DNA from: an uncultured Spirochaetales bacterium
Lineage (GTDB): Bacteria; Spirochaetota; Spirochaetia; Sphaerochaetales; Sphaerochaetaceae
DNA length: 64,000 nucleotides
Assembly (NCBI GenBank): GCA_944390025.1
Contig: CALXOK010000001.1
Span: 1 to 64,000, forward strand
Reading direction: 5' to 3'
Below, in pieces: positions 1 to 7,217 of this stretch. Each line of letters starts with the position of its first letter. Positions within the stretch are counted from its first letter, which is position 1. The position numbers and the translations under genes are program-made. Under the pieces are notes generated by a model, which was given only the letters and a program-made list of their open reading frames with translations, made no database searches and was not told where the DNA came from.

Positions 1-247
1 GATAGTCAATTTCAAAAAATATATGGAATTAATCTTGAATGGGCATTTGCTGCATAGTTATTATGCCAGAATTCAGGCTGAAAATGATGAAAGCCTTCTG
101 TATTGCGTTCTCGATTTCTCGATTGTATTCCAGTGAGAAAATATTTTCTTTCAGTGCAAACAATAGCGTCTGGTGTGCGAAAATAGCCTGTTTCCTTATT
201 GACATGTATTCATGCTTTTTGCTAGTATCTCACTGTTGTCTAACCAT
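1..247. other. Host DNA left of the prophage
   Basis: This is the chromosomal flank left of the attachment core. Reading frame 1 from base 1 stays open for 18 codons to a TAG at 55-57, so it may be the very end of a host gene that lies outside the window, but the piece is too short to identify. The remainder holds no gene I can support; its 3' part carries the tRNA promoter listed separately. Confidence 0.4.
199..228 (+). promoter_or_regulatory. Stranded native promoter of the tRNA-Met gene
   Basis: A TTGACA hexamer (199-204) and TAGTAT (223-228) are separated by 18 bp. The attachment core, identical to the first 12 nt of the tRNA, starts 20 bp downstream. Before integration this would have been the tRNA promoter. 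It now points into the left prophage end and could drive the integrase leader. The hexamers are seen; the role is inferred. Confidence 0.6.
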
Positions 248-259
248 GGCGAGATAGCT
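248..259 (+). repeat. attL core
   Basis: GGCGAGATAGCT is identical to 41000-41011, where it forms nucleotides 1-12 of tRNA-Met. On the left side the match ends at once (TTTTCTG instead of the D-arm), so only a 12-nt tRNA fragment is left here. The short perfect repeat beside a tyrosine integrase, with a complete phage genome between the copies, marks it as the left hybrid site. Confidence 0.8.
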
Positions 260-362
260 TTTCTGTATAGATTGACAACTCTTGCCACAAAAGGAATTAC
301 AGTTGACCGTTTTCCTGAATTCTGCCAATTAGCGCCAAATTTCTGGCAGACTGGAGGGAAAA

Positions 363-1514
363 ATGAGAGAAAAACCGGTCTTCAAAACAAAGAACTCCCC
401 TTACTGGTACATTGACATTACTCATCCTATCACCGGACAGAGACATCGCTATTCAACAAAGACAACTGACTACAATGAAGCGCTGCAGATTCTGGAAGAT
501 GAGAAAGCCAGGCTTAACGGATTGCTAAGCGATGCAAAACTGAAAGATCTGCTCAAGCTTTATGAAGATCCAGAAACCAACCCCCGATACAAACAGGCTA
601 AGGTAGAAGGTCGCAATTACGGAAAATCATATGCAAAGCATGTTGCTACATATGCAAGGCAGATTGACGAGCTTCTCAAAGAGAAAGCTCCTAGACTACT
701 TACTAAGATGGTCTGTAACATAACCAAACTCGATGTGAAAACAATCCGTGAAATCATAGCTGCGGAGTGGGGACAGACAAGAAAGAGCCAGACAAACTTC
801 CGCACCCTGCGTGCAATATTCTCTCAGGCATCTGAAGATGCAATCATAATGACAAGCCCCTTTAATGGGATTAAGGATATTCATTACAAGTCAAAACAAA
901 CTCATGCTTACACTGAGGACATCCTCAGGGAAATGATTATTCATCAGGAACTCTGGCCAGATCATCTTATGTGGGCTTACTTCGCACTTCTGGCCACAAC
1001 AGGCATGAGACGCAGTGAAGCACTTGCTCTTACAAGAGGTCAGCTGTATGAAGGAGTGCTCACGATCGATCGAGCTTTTAAAGATGTTGACGGGGAAATC
1101 GGACTGCCTAAATGGGGTCTTACCAGAGTAATTCCTCTTTCGAAATTGACACTCAGTATCCTGGACTCAATAGAAGAAACCGATGAGAGGTATTTTCCAA
1201 GAAGCCAGAACTGGGTGAACGATGTAATCCATACAGCAAGAGCTGTCGGCCTCTCTCTGTTTCCATTGAACAAAGACATTTCAAAGATGACAGCACATTC
1301 TCTGCGTCATTCCTGCCATTCAAATTTGCTTGCAAATGGAGCATCTATAGTCCTTGCGGCTGAGTATCTTTCCTGGGGACACCAGGAACTGCTGGAGATT
1401 CAGCAACGATATACTCATATCTACTGCGAAAAGCTACAGCCTATTGCAGATCTTATTGATGAAATCTATTCATTGCCGAAACCAAAAACCAAAAAAAAGA
1501 GCCAGTCGAGTTGA
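363..1514 (+). CDS. int: Tyrosine-recombinase phage integrase
   Basis: This 383-residue site-specific recombinase is expected to catalyse integration and excision at the tRNA-Met 5' end. The N-terminal part (about 1-60) resembles an arm-binding domain, followed by a SAM-like core-binding domain (about 75-185). The catalytic domain shows Arg216 in TGMRRSE, the H-x-x-R box with His312 and Arg315 (HSLRH), His340 in WGHQ and the nucleophile Tyr350 (RYTHIY), so every key residue is present. The start ATG follows a GGAGGG ribosome binding site at 353-358. The gene lies 103 bp inside attL, the usual position, and its stop codon sits within a bidirectional terminator. An excisionase candidate is the MerR-like gene at 2840. 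Confidence 0.95.
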   Translation: MREKPVFKTKNSPYWYIDITHPITGQRHRYSTKTTDYNEALQILEDEKARLNGLLSDAKLKDLLKLYEDPETNPRYKQAKVEGRNYGKSYAKHVATYARQIDELLKEKAPRLLTKMVCNITKLDVKTIREIIAAEWGQTRKSQTNFRTLRAIFSQASEDAIIMTSPFNGIKDIHYKSKQTHAYTEDILREMIIHQELWPDHLMWAYFALLATTGMRRSEALALTRGQLYEGVLTIDRAFKDVDGEIGLPKWGLTRVIPLSKLTLSILDSIEETDERYFPRSQNWVNDVIHTARAVGLSLFPLNKDISKMTAHSLRHSCHSNLLANGASIVLAAEYLSWGHQELLEIQQRYTHIYCEKLQPIADLIDEIYSLPKPKTKKKSQSS

Positions 1515-1525
1515 CTGGCTTTCTT
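1499..1525. terminator. Bidirectional terminator between int and the moron
   Basis: GCCAGTC (1501-1507) pairs with GACTGGC (1513-1519). A T-rich run follows on the plus strand and an A-run precedes it, so the hairpin can end both the integrase transcript and the leftward repressor-moron transcript. The int stop codon lies in its loop and right arm. Confidence 0.75.
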
Positions 1526-1526
1526 G

Positions 1527-2243
1527 TCAGATTAAAGGAGAATTCAATATAATCTCATCATTTGAGCTATTTAAATACTGATTATAGGCATTATCAAAAT
1601 CCTTGCTCCTGAAAACAACTATATCATTAATAGTATAATCATCTTCTTCCCATTCAGAACAAGTAAGCTCGTCCCATTCGTTTCTTTTTGAGAAACCTGT
1701 TAGCTGTGATGGAATTTCAATAATATATAATAAGTTTTCATGCAACGTTTTCATATACTCTTCTTTATTCAATAGTTTATATGCCTTTCTTTCTTCAAAA
1801 CTGAGAGATTTAAATCCATTTTTCTCATATGTCCATCGATTAAATGAATAGTCATACAACCAATAGTTATTATAATCGTCATGAAAATAGAAATTAGAAG
1901 CATGATATATTGCATTTAACTCAGTAGAAATTTCTTCTCCAGAATCTACTTTTACGTTCCCACGCCTATAATCATAATATTCTGGACAAACAAAGTGGCA
2001 TCGAATTTCTACTATACCATAGTTAGCATCAATATAAACATAATAATGATCCATCAAATCATGCTTTTTAATGGGAAAGACTTCATATAGTGCAATATTA
2101 TACTTATAATCTTTAAACTCAAAAGCAATTTTGTTTTCTTTCAAGTCACCAAGTTTCCATCCAAAATCAAGTCCAAATGGGCCTGCATTTAAAGCTGATA
2201 AAATGAAAACAAACAAACTGATAAAAATAATTCTAGCCTTCAA
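1527..2243 (-). CDS. Secreted moron protein, function unknown
   Basis: This 238-residue protein begins with a clear signal peptide (Lys-Arg start, hydrophobic run through about residue 19, LNA-like cleavage region). No lipobox cysteine is evident. The mature part is rich in Tyr, Asp and Asn and starts with a GPFGLDFG segment of a kind seen at the mature N terminus of spirochaete exported proteins (recalled, not searched). It is AT-rich compared with the rest of the phage. It begins 2 bp after the repressor stop, in the same leftward unit, so it should be expressed in the lysogen. I recognise no enzyme motif. A lysogenic-conversion factor, superinfection-exclusion protein or surface protein is possible. 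Confidence 0.7.
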   Translation of the reverse strand: MKARIIFISLFVFILSALNAGPFGLDFGWKLGDLKENKIAFEFKDYKYNIALYEVFPIKKHDLMDHYYVYIDANYGIVEIRCHFVCPEYYDYRRGNVKVDSGEEISTELNAIYHASNFYFHDDYNNYWLYDYSFNRWTYEKNGFKSLSFEERKAYKLLNKEEYMKTLHENLLYIIEIPSQLTGFSKRNEWDELTCSEWEEDDYTINDIVVFRSKDFDNAYNQYLNSSNDEIILNSPLI

Positions 2244-2245
2244 TT

Positions 2246-2584
2246 TTAGGCCTCCAGAATTTCAGTATTTTTCCCCACAGGTGGAATGTCAAGTATCTTC
2301 TCCACCATTTGTAATTCAATTTCTGAAGCTTTTTCGCAGGCTCTTGCGATATTCTGAATGCGTTTCGATTGGATATCATCTTTTCCAGTTAAAAGATATT
2401 CCATTGTTACTCCTAAGCTTGAGGCCAACTGGTATAACTCAACAGATTTAGGAATACTCTGATTACATCGCATAGCGAGTAAGGTTTTGTATTTGATATC
2501 AGTTGAGTTAAGCAAGGATTGCATATCCCTATTATTTCTTATCTCATCGAATCTTTGCCAAAACTTATATGCATCAATTTTCAT
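2246..2584 (-). CDS. XRE-family phage repressor (CI-like)
   Basis: This 112-residue protein has an HTH_XRE-type arrangement: a helix around residues 22-40, then SIPKSVELYQLASSLG and a VTMEYLLTG segment, the usual sequence after the recognition helix in XRE regulators. A C-terminal helix (about 70-102) probably dimerises. There is no S24 protease domain, so induction cannot be by LexA-like self-cleavage. It is leftward and divergent from the early genes, with a 16-bp palindrome directly upstream of its start. It is most likely the lysogeny repressor, controlling itself, the moron and the early promoter. Confidence 0.8.
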   Translation of the reverse strand: MKIDAYKFWQRFDEIRNNRDMQSLLNSTDIKYKTLLAMRCNQSIPKSVELYQLASSLGVTMEYLLTGKDDIQSKRIQNIARACEKASEIELQMVEKILDIPPVGKNTEILEA

Positions 2585-2587
2585 AAT

Positions 2588-2667
2588 ACGAATTTTAATT
2601 CGTGTTTAAAAAGTTGGATACATAAGGTTGCTTTTTTGTTGACAATATTTAAAAATATGAATATAAA
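2588..2667. promoter_or_regulatory. Genetic-switch region: early promoter and operators
   Basis: A rightward promoter TTGACA (2639-2644), 17 bp, TATAAA (2662-2667) lies just upstream of the RHH gene. Its spacer contains an inverted repeat, ATATTT-AA-AAATAT (2645-2658). A second perfect palindrome, ACGAATT-TT-AATTCGT (2588-2603), lies immediately upstream of the repressor start. The two palindromes are candidate operators for the repressor and the first rightward regulator. A leftward promoter is less clear (TTGTCA complementary to 2639-2644, with TATGTA 15 bp on). Confidence 0.65.
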
Positions 2668-2673
2668 ATAGCT

Positions 2674-2853
2674 ATGATAACTAAAAAGTTAGATATTAAG
2701 CAGCCTTACAAGCAAATAAAAGCCTGCATTTCTGAGGAAGAAGCCAAGAAAGCTCGCTATATAGCCAGTATTAAAGGCATGACGCTACAGGGCTGGTTTG
2801 GCCAAATTATCAGAGAACAAATTGCAAAGGAGGTCTCCGATGACAGAAGTTAA
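2674..2853 (+). CDS. Small ribbon-helix-helix-like regulator
   Basis: This 59-residue protein is the first gene after the rightward early promoter (ATG 7 bp past the -10 box, so possibly leaderless or with a very short leader). Its central part, EEEAKKARYIASIKGMTLQG followed by WFGQIIREQI, has the pattern of an Arc/CopG-type RHH domain: a short strand, then helix, turn, helix. Its position fits a Cro-like or Arc-like early repressor. Its 3' end overlaps the next gene by 14 nt, implying coupled translation. Because no domain search was run, the RHH call is an inference from pattern. Confidence 0.6.
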   Translation: MITKKLDIKQPYKQIKACISEEEAKKARYIASIKGMTLQGWFGQIIREQIAKEVSDDRS

Positions 2854-3112
2854 TCTCCTTGTATTTCAGGTTATTGAGGACTCTCTGAAGATGCAGCAGG
2901 ACATGACAAAGCTTCTGGAAGCAGTTAAAGAAGAGACTCTTTATGTTCCTATAGCTGAAGCTGAAAGGCTCTCCGGTATGGATAAGAGATCGATCCGCTA
3001 CTACGCACAAACCAAGACAATCAGGACGAAGGATATCAATCCTTCTGTCAAGTTGTATCACGTCGAGGACGTGATGAATCTCAAATCTAAAAGGAGGACA
3101 GTCAATTCGTAA
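2840..3112 (+). CDS. MerR-like HTH protein, possible excisionase
   Basis: This 90-residue protein starts at the ATG at 2840, which has an AAGGAGGT site 6 nt upstream; an earlier in-frame ATG at 2798 lacks one. The N-terminal half is helical. The segment from about residue 38 (YVPIAEAERLSGMDKRSIRYYAQT) is a winged-helix/MerR-like DNA-binding motif of the type found in excisionases, followed by a strand and helix (LYHVEDVMNL). It may be the Xis partner of the integrase or an early transcription regulator. Confidence 0.6.
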   Translation: MTEVNLLVFQVIEDSLKMQQDMTKLLEAVKEETLYVPIAEAERLSGMDKRSIRYYAQTKTIRTKDINPSVKLYHVEDVMNLKSKRRTVNS

Positions 3113-3163
3113 TTCCTTCAGATATCGCGCGGCGGATTCTCAGTCGCATCCCTCAACAAAATA

Positions 3164-3195
3164 CCTGGATTGCCAGTTGGCGCTGGCTTTCCAGG
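3164..3195 (+). other. RNA hairpin upstream of the 3218 gene
   Basis: CCTGG (3164-3168) pairs with CCAGG (3191-3195), and inside it GCCAG pairs with CTGGC, giving a two-part stem with an internal bulge and a 6-nt loop. No U-tract follows, so it is not a standard terminator. It lies 23 bp before the next start codon and could regulate translation or processing. Confidence 0.45.
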
Positions 3196-3217
3196 TGATT
3201 CTTAACAGGAGAATTCA

Positions 3218-3400
3218 ATGTCCATTAAAAGAATACTGAATAAATCAAGAAATAACAAAACTGACTGTAACTCTGTCTTTGATGCCTTGAAACCCTTTTA
3301 TCTTCCGAGTGAAACCATTGACCGCCTTTTACTCGAAGCGAAAAGAATCGGCATTCCTGCAGAAGCTCTGGTAAGCAGCATCATTCAGGAGGCTTTCTGA
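3218..3400 (+). CDS. Small basic protein of unknown function
   Basis: This 60-residue protein has an ACAGGAGA ribosome binding site and overlaps the exonuclease gene by one base (TGATG). The N terminus is very basic. The C-terminal half (LPSETIDRLLLEAKRIGIP, then a helix ending in IIQEAF) has the helix-turn-helix spacing of RHH C-terminal halves, so it may bind DNA. I do not recognise the family. Confidence 0.55.
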   Translation: MSIKRILNKSRNNKTDCNSVFDALKPFYLPSETIDRLLLEAKRIGIPAEALVSSIIQEAF

Positions 3401-4011
3401 TGTTCGGACAATCACTCAAGAAGCTTTTCGGCAAGAAGAAGCACAAGAAGCTTGCCCCTTGCATGATCTCCAGAGAAAAAGCAATTGAGGCCATAGATGC
3501 AATGTTCAGAAACATTAATGAATATTTCATCATCGACACCGAGACAACAGGGCTCAATGATGATAGCCGCATCATCGAACTCTGCATCATGGATCTTAAT
3601 GGTAATATCCGGTATTCAAGTCTTTTCAATCCAGGCAAAGACGGAATCAAACCAAAGGCATCAGCAATCAATGGAATCACGGAAGAGATGGTTGCTGACA
3701 AACCTCTTTTCATTGAAGAGATTGGAAAGTTCGTCCATATGCTCGAAGGAAAGAAACTCATTGCATGGAATGCACCATTTGACAGGAAATTCTTCAACAA
3801 AGAACTCAACAGTGTCTTCACAATGCCACTTCAAAACGAGTGGTACGATGCAATGGCTCTCTATTGCAAGGCAAGATGCACGGGTCTGGAAAGAATTTCA
3901 CTTGCAAATGCTGTAAAGAATGAAGGTCTGGAAAGATCTGATGCCCATCGTGCCCAAGGTGACTGTCAGGATGTCCTGAGTGTGCTGAGAAAAGTCAGTG
4001 TGGATGGTTGA
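3400..4011 (+). CDS. DnaQ-like 3'-5' exonuclease (DEDDh)
   Basis: This 203-residue protein is a single DEDDh exonuclease domain. Asp46 and Glu48 lie in FIIDTETTGL (Exo I), Asp128 in WNAPFDRKF (Exo II), and His183 and Asp188 in AHRAQGDCQD (Exo III), so the full catalytic set is present. Proteins of this type degrade single-stranded DNA or proofread. In phages they sit in replication modules, as here next to a DUF4373-type protein. There is no polymerase or BRCT domain, so it acts as a stand-alone nuclease. The start overlaps the preceding stop, with CAGGAGG upstream. Confidence 0.9.
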   Translation: MFGQSLKKLFGKKKHKKLAPCMISREKAIEAIDAMFRNINEYFIIDTETTGLNDDSRIIELCIMDLNGNIRYSSLFNPGKDGIKPKASAINGITEEMVADKPLFIEEIGKFVHMLEGKKLIAWNAPFDRKFFNKELNSVFTMPLQNEWYDAMALYCKARCTGLERISLANAVKNEGLERSDAHRAQGDCQDVLSVLRKVSVDG

Positions 4012-4012
4012 T

Positions 4013-4408
4013 ATGTCGTCAGATCTCTGGTTCAAGCATTACGCAGACTCATTAACAAGCAATACAAAACTGAAGGCTCTTGTTCGTAAGTATGGTGCAT
4101 TCGGATATGCCGCATACTTTGCGCTACTGGAGGCCCTTTACAGGAATAACGGAAACCCGGTAACCGTTTTCGATGCAGAATCGCTTGCCAGAGATCTGAA
4201 GATATCTCCCAGAAAGATGATTGAGATTCTGGATTACGCCGCAGGCCCTGAATGTGACTTCCTCATCCAGAGCACTGCTGATGGATATGAATCAAATGTT
4301 GTGTCTGCAGTAATCAAACACAATCGCAAAGCAGCAATGGCAAGATTAACCAAAGCAAGGGTTGCTGCGCAGGCTCGATGGAGAGCCCAAGCAACCAAGG
4401 AGTGTTGA
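4013..4408 (+). CDS. DUF4373/Lin1244-like phage replication protein
   Basis: This 131-residue protein starts with SSDLWFKHYAD and continues with KLKALVRKYGAFGYAAYFALLEALYR, the characteristic N-terminal winged-helix pattern of DUF4373 (Lin1244/Lin1753-type) phage replication proteins. Such proteins often precede a DnaD-like or helicase-recruiting region, but this one ends in a short basic Ala/Arg-rich tail, so it looks like a short form. The ATG at 4013 overlaps the end of the exonuclease; an in-frame ATG at 3998 is also possible. It is the only clear candidate for a replication initiator in the prophage. Confidence 0.7.
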   Translation: MSSDLWFKHYADSLTSNTKLKALVRKYGAFGYAAYFALLEALYRNNGNPVTVFDAESLARDLKISPRKMIEILDYAAGPECDFLIQSTADGYESNVVSAVIKHNRKAAMARLTKARVAAQARWRAQATKEC

Positions 4409-4412
4409 GTAA

Positions 4413-4685
4413 ATGAAATACCGCTGTAAGAGAAGAGAGAAGAAACATATCTGCAAAGTATGTGGCAGAGTCGGGACTACAGAGATTCATCACATTTTCA
4501 ACGGGCCTTTCAGAATGAAGTCAGACATGAATGACTTTGTCATGGAAGTCTGTCCGGAGTGCCACAGAAAGATTCATGAAAGCACTTCCTTGCTTCAGGC
4601 TTACAAAAAGCGTTGTCAGGAGAAGTATGAAACCTCACACAGCCATGCTGAGTGGATGCTAATCATGGGGAGGAGCTGGCTTTGA
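4413..4685 (+). CDS. Small HNH endonuclease
   Basis: This 90-residue protein has CKVCG (a zinc knuckle), the catalytic EIHHIF motif (HH), and VCPECHRKIHE (second knuckle plus the final HNH histidine). It is a compact HNH fold with its structural zinc site, of the kind common in replication and packaging modules of tailed phages. It begins 4 nt after the preceding stop. It could be a resolving or packaging nuclease or a free-standing homing nuclease. The site is not predictable. Confidence 0.8.
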   Translation: MKYRCKRREKKHICKVCGRVGTTEIHHIFNGPFRMKSDMNDFVMEVCPECHRKIHESTSLLQAYKKRCQEKYETSHSHAEWMLIMGRSWL

Positions 4686-5005
4686 GAAAAAAGAAAAAGA
4701 TCCTGGCGATTCATGAAAAACACAACTGGAAGAAGCTGTGTGGACAGAAAGAAGCAAAGCTCATCAGCACTGGTCAAACTTACACGATGGATGATGCACC
4801 TGCGTGTCAGGAATTTATCCAATACAACCAGGAAACAGTTAATGGTAATGTAATCCCTTTATCAGATGGTCATTACTATATCCTGTTTTTTATCGGAGAG
4901 AAACAGATTCCATTCACGATTCTGCGTCGGCAGAACTATGAAGCAATGAAATTTTACGAAGAACATATAGGCGATTTTTTCCAGATTGAGGTCAGTGATG
5001 AGTGA
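4682..5005 (+). CDS. Conserved phage protein, paralogue of the 6894 gene
   Basis: This protein is about 107 residues from a TTG at 4682, preceded by GGGGAGGAG; an ATG at 4652 lies inside the HNH gene and has no good site. The C-terminal half (DGHYYILFFIGEKQIPFTIL, then YYEEHIG-like and FFQIEV) closely matches the C-terminal half of the 6894-7217 product (DGKYVVLLFLG, IPFTTIRP, YYSGKIG, FEIVI). The predicted fold is mostly beta. The function is unknown; two copies in one genome suggest a duplicated accessory role. Confidence 0.6.
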   Translation: MRKKKKILAIHEKHNWKKLCGQKEAKLISTGQTYTMDDAPACQEFIQYNQETVNGNVIPLSDGHYYILFFIGEKQIPFTILRRQNYEAMKFYEEHIGDFFQIEVSDE

Positions 5006-5285
5006 ATATGATCCGCAGATAAGAGTACTTGAATATAAGAATGGGGTCTTCAGCAGAAGCTGGAATGGTGTATCTGAATGTGCCAGATATCACCATATAG
5101 GATTCAACTTGCTTAAGACTTTATTGGCAACAGGTTCACCTCTTCCTGAAGATCCGGCAGTTTCGTTTGACTTGGATCTCGAGTGCCCATATCACTTCGA
5201 GCTTTACACAGATTCTAATGGCCGCAAGAAACCAAGATTAGTTCTTGAGGTACAAAAAGCAATAGGAGAAGAAAATGAAATATGA
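4998..5285 (+). CDS. Small phage protein, possible NUMOD-like DNA-binding
   Basis: This 95-residue protein has its ATG overlapping the previous stop by 8 nt. The segment SWNGVSECARYHHIGFNLLK has the look of the short HTH repeats (NUMOD/IENR) attached to HNH homing nucleases. The rest is acidic and ends in a Lys-rich stretch. It sits two genes before a full HNH nuclease, which agrees with a DNA-binding role, but the call rests on pattern only. Confidence 0.5.
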   Translation: MSEYDPQIRVLEYKNGVFSRSWNGVSECARYHHIGFNLLKTLLATGSPLPEDPAVSFDLDLECPYHFELYTDSNGRKKPRLVLEVQKAIGEENEI

Positions 5286-5655
5286 CTTAATTACCGGTTC
5301 AGCAAGAGAAGTTGCAAAACAGGTTACTCAGCTCATGAGAACGAAGGATAACTTTGTGCTGCACGAATTGACGTCATCAATATCAAATTCCAACAACAAC
5401 TTGGTATATGCCCAGGCCGTGGAATATGGTTACAGCTCAGAGAATGTGATTGTCCTTACAAAAGCAAGTGATTACAACTCGCTTGAAGGTTTAACCTATT
5501 GGCTTGGATCTAGCATCGAATCGGTTCTTAATCATGCCGATGAAAATGACGATAACTTCCTTTTCACAGTTGAAACAGATCCGACAAGCAAAGCACCAGA
5601 TATAGACCGTCCAGCTTGCTATGCAATTATCAAGGGAAGAATCCATCATGCGTAA
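5275..5655 (+). CDS. Phage protein of unknown function
   Basis: This 126-residue protein has an AGGAGAAGAA site before the ATG and overlaps both neighbours (11 nt and 8 nt), so it is part of a tightly coupled early operon. It appears to be a soluble alpha/beta protein with an acidic middle part and no signal peptide, cysteine cluster or known catalytic motif. I do not recognise the family. Confidence 0.55.
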   Translation: MKYDLITGSAREVAKQVTQLMRTKDNFVLHELTSSISNSNNNLVYAQAVEYGYSSENVIVLTKASDYNSLEGLTYWLGSSIESVLNHADENDDNFLFTVETDPTSKAPDIDRPACYAIIKGRIHHA

Positions 5656-6325
5656 GATTTTCTCCGAGGAAATCAAGCAGTATGTCAAAGATATAGGGTT
5701 TGGCATGCCCACTAAGGAACTGATGAATCGAGTCAATGTTAAATTCGAGTCGAATTACACTGAAAGACAGATTTATAACCTCAGACACAAGCTGGGAGTC
5801 AAACCTGCATCAGACGGGAAATTCAAAAAAGGATGCGCGAAGGCAGGGGAAGCATATCGTTTCAAGCCAGGATGCATACCTGCAAACAAAGGCAAGACCT
5901 GGGATGAGATTGGCTTAAGCGCAGAAGCCAGAGCTGCAGTTGCAAGTCACTGGTTTCAGAAAGGACATAAGACTCATAACCACGTTGAAGTAGGAACAGA
6001 TAGATGGCGTCCGCATCATGGGTATTACTTTCGTAAAATTGCTGAACCGAATAAATGGAGACTTACTCACAACGTGATATGGGAAGAGGCTAACGGACCA
6101 ATACCAGAAGGCATGCGAGTGATATTCCTGGACGGCAATTCAAAAAATCTGGCTTTAGAAAATCTTGTTCTAATAAGTAAAGAAGAGCACGGAATTTTGA
6201 ATAACAACAGGTCTGTTTATTCACGATCAGGTGATCCAGAGCTTTCGAAAGCAAACATCACAGCATTGCGGCTTAAAAGAAAAATAGAGGAAATAGTGAA
6301 AGATGAAAAAAAACACAATACTTGA
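5648..6325 (+). CDS. HNH homing-type endonuclease
   Basis: This 225-residue protein has a C-terminal HNH_3-type nuclease: WRLTHNVIWEEANGPIPEGM, then VIFLDGNSKNLALENLVLIS and EEH. Those are the His, Asn and His positions of the family with its usual NGPIP, DGN and N-LENL signatures. The N-terminal 60 residues resemble a DNA-binding HTH of the type that precedes such nucleases, and the middle is rich in Lys, Gly and Trp. The ATG at 5648 has GGGAAG upstream and overlaps the preceding gene. These enzymes are usually mobile. Confidence 0.85.
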   Translation: MRKIFSEEIKQYVKDIGFGMPTKELMNRVNVKFESNYTERQIYNLRHKLGVKPASDGKFKKGCAKAGEAYRFKPGCIPANKGKTWDEIGLSAEARAAVASHWFQKGHKTHNHVEVGTDRWRPHHGYYFRKIAEPNKWRLTHNVIWEEANGPIPEGMRVIFLDGNSKNLALENLVLISKEEHGILNNNRSVYSRSGDPELSKANITALRLKRKIEEIVKDEKKHNT

Positions 6326-6581
6326 TCTGAATGACATACTGTTCGCACAGTTGGAAAAACTGTCAGATGACGAGCTGAAAGGAAAGAATCTGCAAGAGGA
6401 GATTCTTCGTTCAAAAGCGATATCAGAGATATCAAAGAATGTCATCATGAATGCAAACCTTGCTCTCAAAGTCAGTCAGGTTCGAGATATCTCCCCAGAT
6501 GAGAACATCCCGAGAATTCTCCTAGGTAATGATCCAGACAGGGAAAGCAATGTAAAGAAGAGTTTAGGATTAAATATATAA
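6303..6581 (+). CDS. Conserved small phage protein
   Basis: This 92-residue, almost wholly helical protein begins LDLNDILFAQLEKL and continues with LQEEILRSKAISEISKNVI. I recognise this pattern from small proteins encoded next to HNH or replication genes in many phages of Gram-negative and Gram-positive hosts, but it has no assigned function. It overlaps the HNH nuclease gene by 23 nt, so the two are probably co-translated. Confidence 0.6.
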   Translation: MKKNTILDLNDILFAQLEKLSDDELKGKNLQEEILRSKAISEISKNVIMNANLALKVSQVRDISPDENIPRILLGNDPDRESNVKKSLGLNI

Positions 6582-6613
6582 TCCGATATCGGTATTTAAA
6601 TAATGAGAACGAT

Positions 6614-6901
6614 ATGACATTTAAAGAATGTGAGCGCTTCAGGGAGTACAGGATCGAGATTAAGAATCTGAATCTCAATCTGATTTGTCTTATATACAAA
6701 CCTGATGAAGAAGAGCGGATTTGCTATGAAGTTTTCTTCGAATCGCACTACGTTGCAGTTTCTTTATTGCATGGAGCTGTTTTTGCCAAGCCGGATCGCG
6801 AGTCGCTTGATCATATTGCAAAACGTTCAATCATGCATGCATTGGAGAACTTCAAGATAAAGGTCGAGCAACATATGGAAGAGGGCATTCAAAATGTGTA
6901 A
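6614..6901 (+). CDS. Small phage protein of unknown function
   Basis: This 95-residue protein has alternating strands in its first two thirds and a C-terminal helix (RSIMHALENFKIKVEQHMEE). It starts 32 bp after the previous gene and overlaps the next by 8 nt. No family is recognised and no catalytic motif is seen. Confidence 0.5.
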   Translation: MTFKECERFREYRIEIKNLNLNLICLIYKPDEEERICYEVFFESHYVAVSLLHGAVFAKPDRESLDHIAKRSIMHALENFKIKVEQHMEEGIQNV

Positions 6902-7217
6902 CAAGATCAAATTCAGTCATAACTATTCAAAGCTTATGTCTCAGACGAGTGCAAGACTCATGTGGGTATTCGAATTCACCAAAGACGAAAGTCTGAACCA
7001 GGATCTGTTCATTGCTTATGACACTCTGATTGAAGATACCCAGGAGTTTTACGAGCTGAAGGACGGTAAGTATGTCGTTCTCCTGTTTCTTGGCAATGAT
7101 GGAATCCCGTTTACAACCATCCGCCCACGAAAAGGCCGCTATGGTGACAAGCTGGAATACTACAGCGGGAAAATCGGAGAAAAGTTCGAGATTGTGATCA
7201 AGGAGGTGAAACAATGA
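6894..7217 (+). CDS. Conserved phage protein, paralogue of the 4682 gene
   Basis: This 107-residue protein shares its C-terminal half with the 4682-5005 product (same order of DGKYVVLLFLG, IPFT, YY-GKIG and FEIVI blocks). The N-terminal half, with NYSKLMSQTSARLMWVFEF, differs. It is preceded and followed by overlapping genes. No function can be assigned. Confidence 0.6.
   Translation: MCNKIKFSHNYSKLMSQTSARLMWVFEFTKDESLNQDLFIAYDTLIEDTQEFYELKDGKYVVLLFLGNDGIPFTTIRPRKGRYGDKLEYYSGKIGEKFEIVIKEVKQ

Noticed and set aside
4413..6325. Group I intron with homing nucleases
   Set aside because: The HNH genes are free-standing between intact coupled genes; I see no interrupted host gene or intron core.
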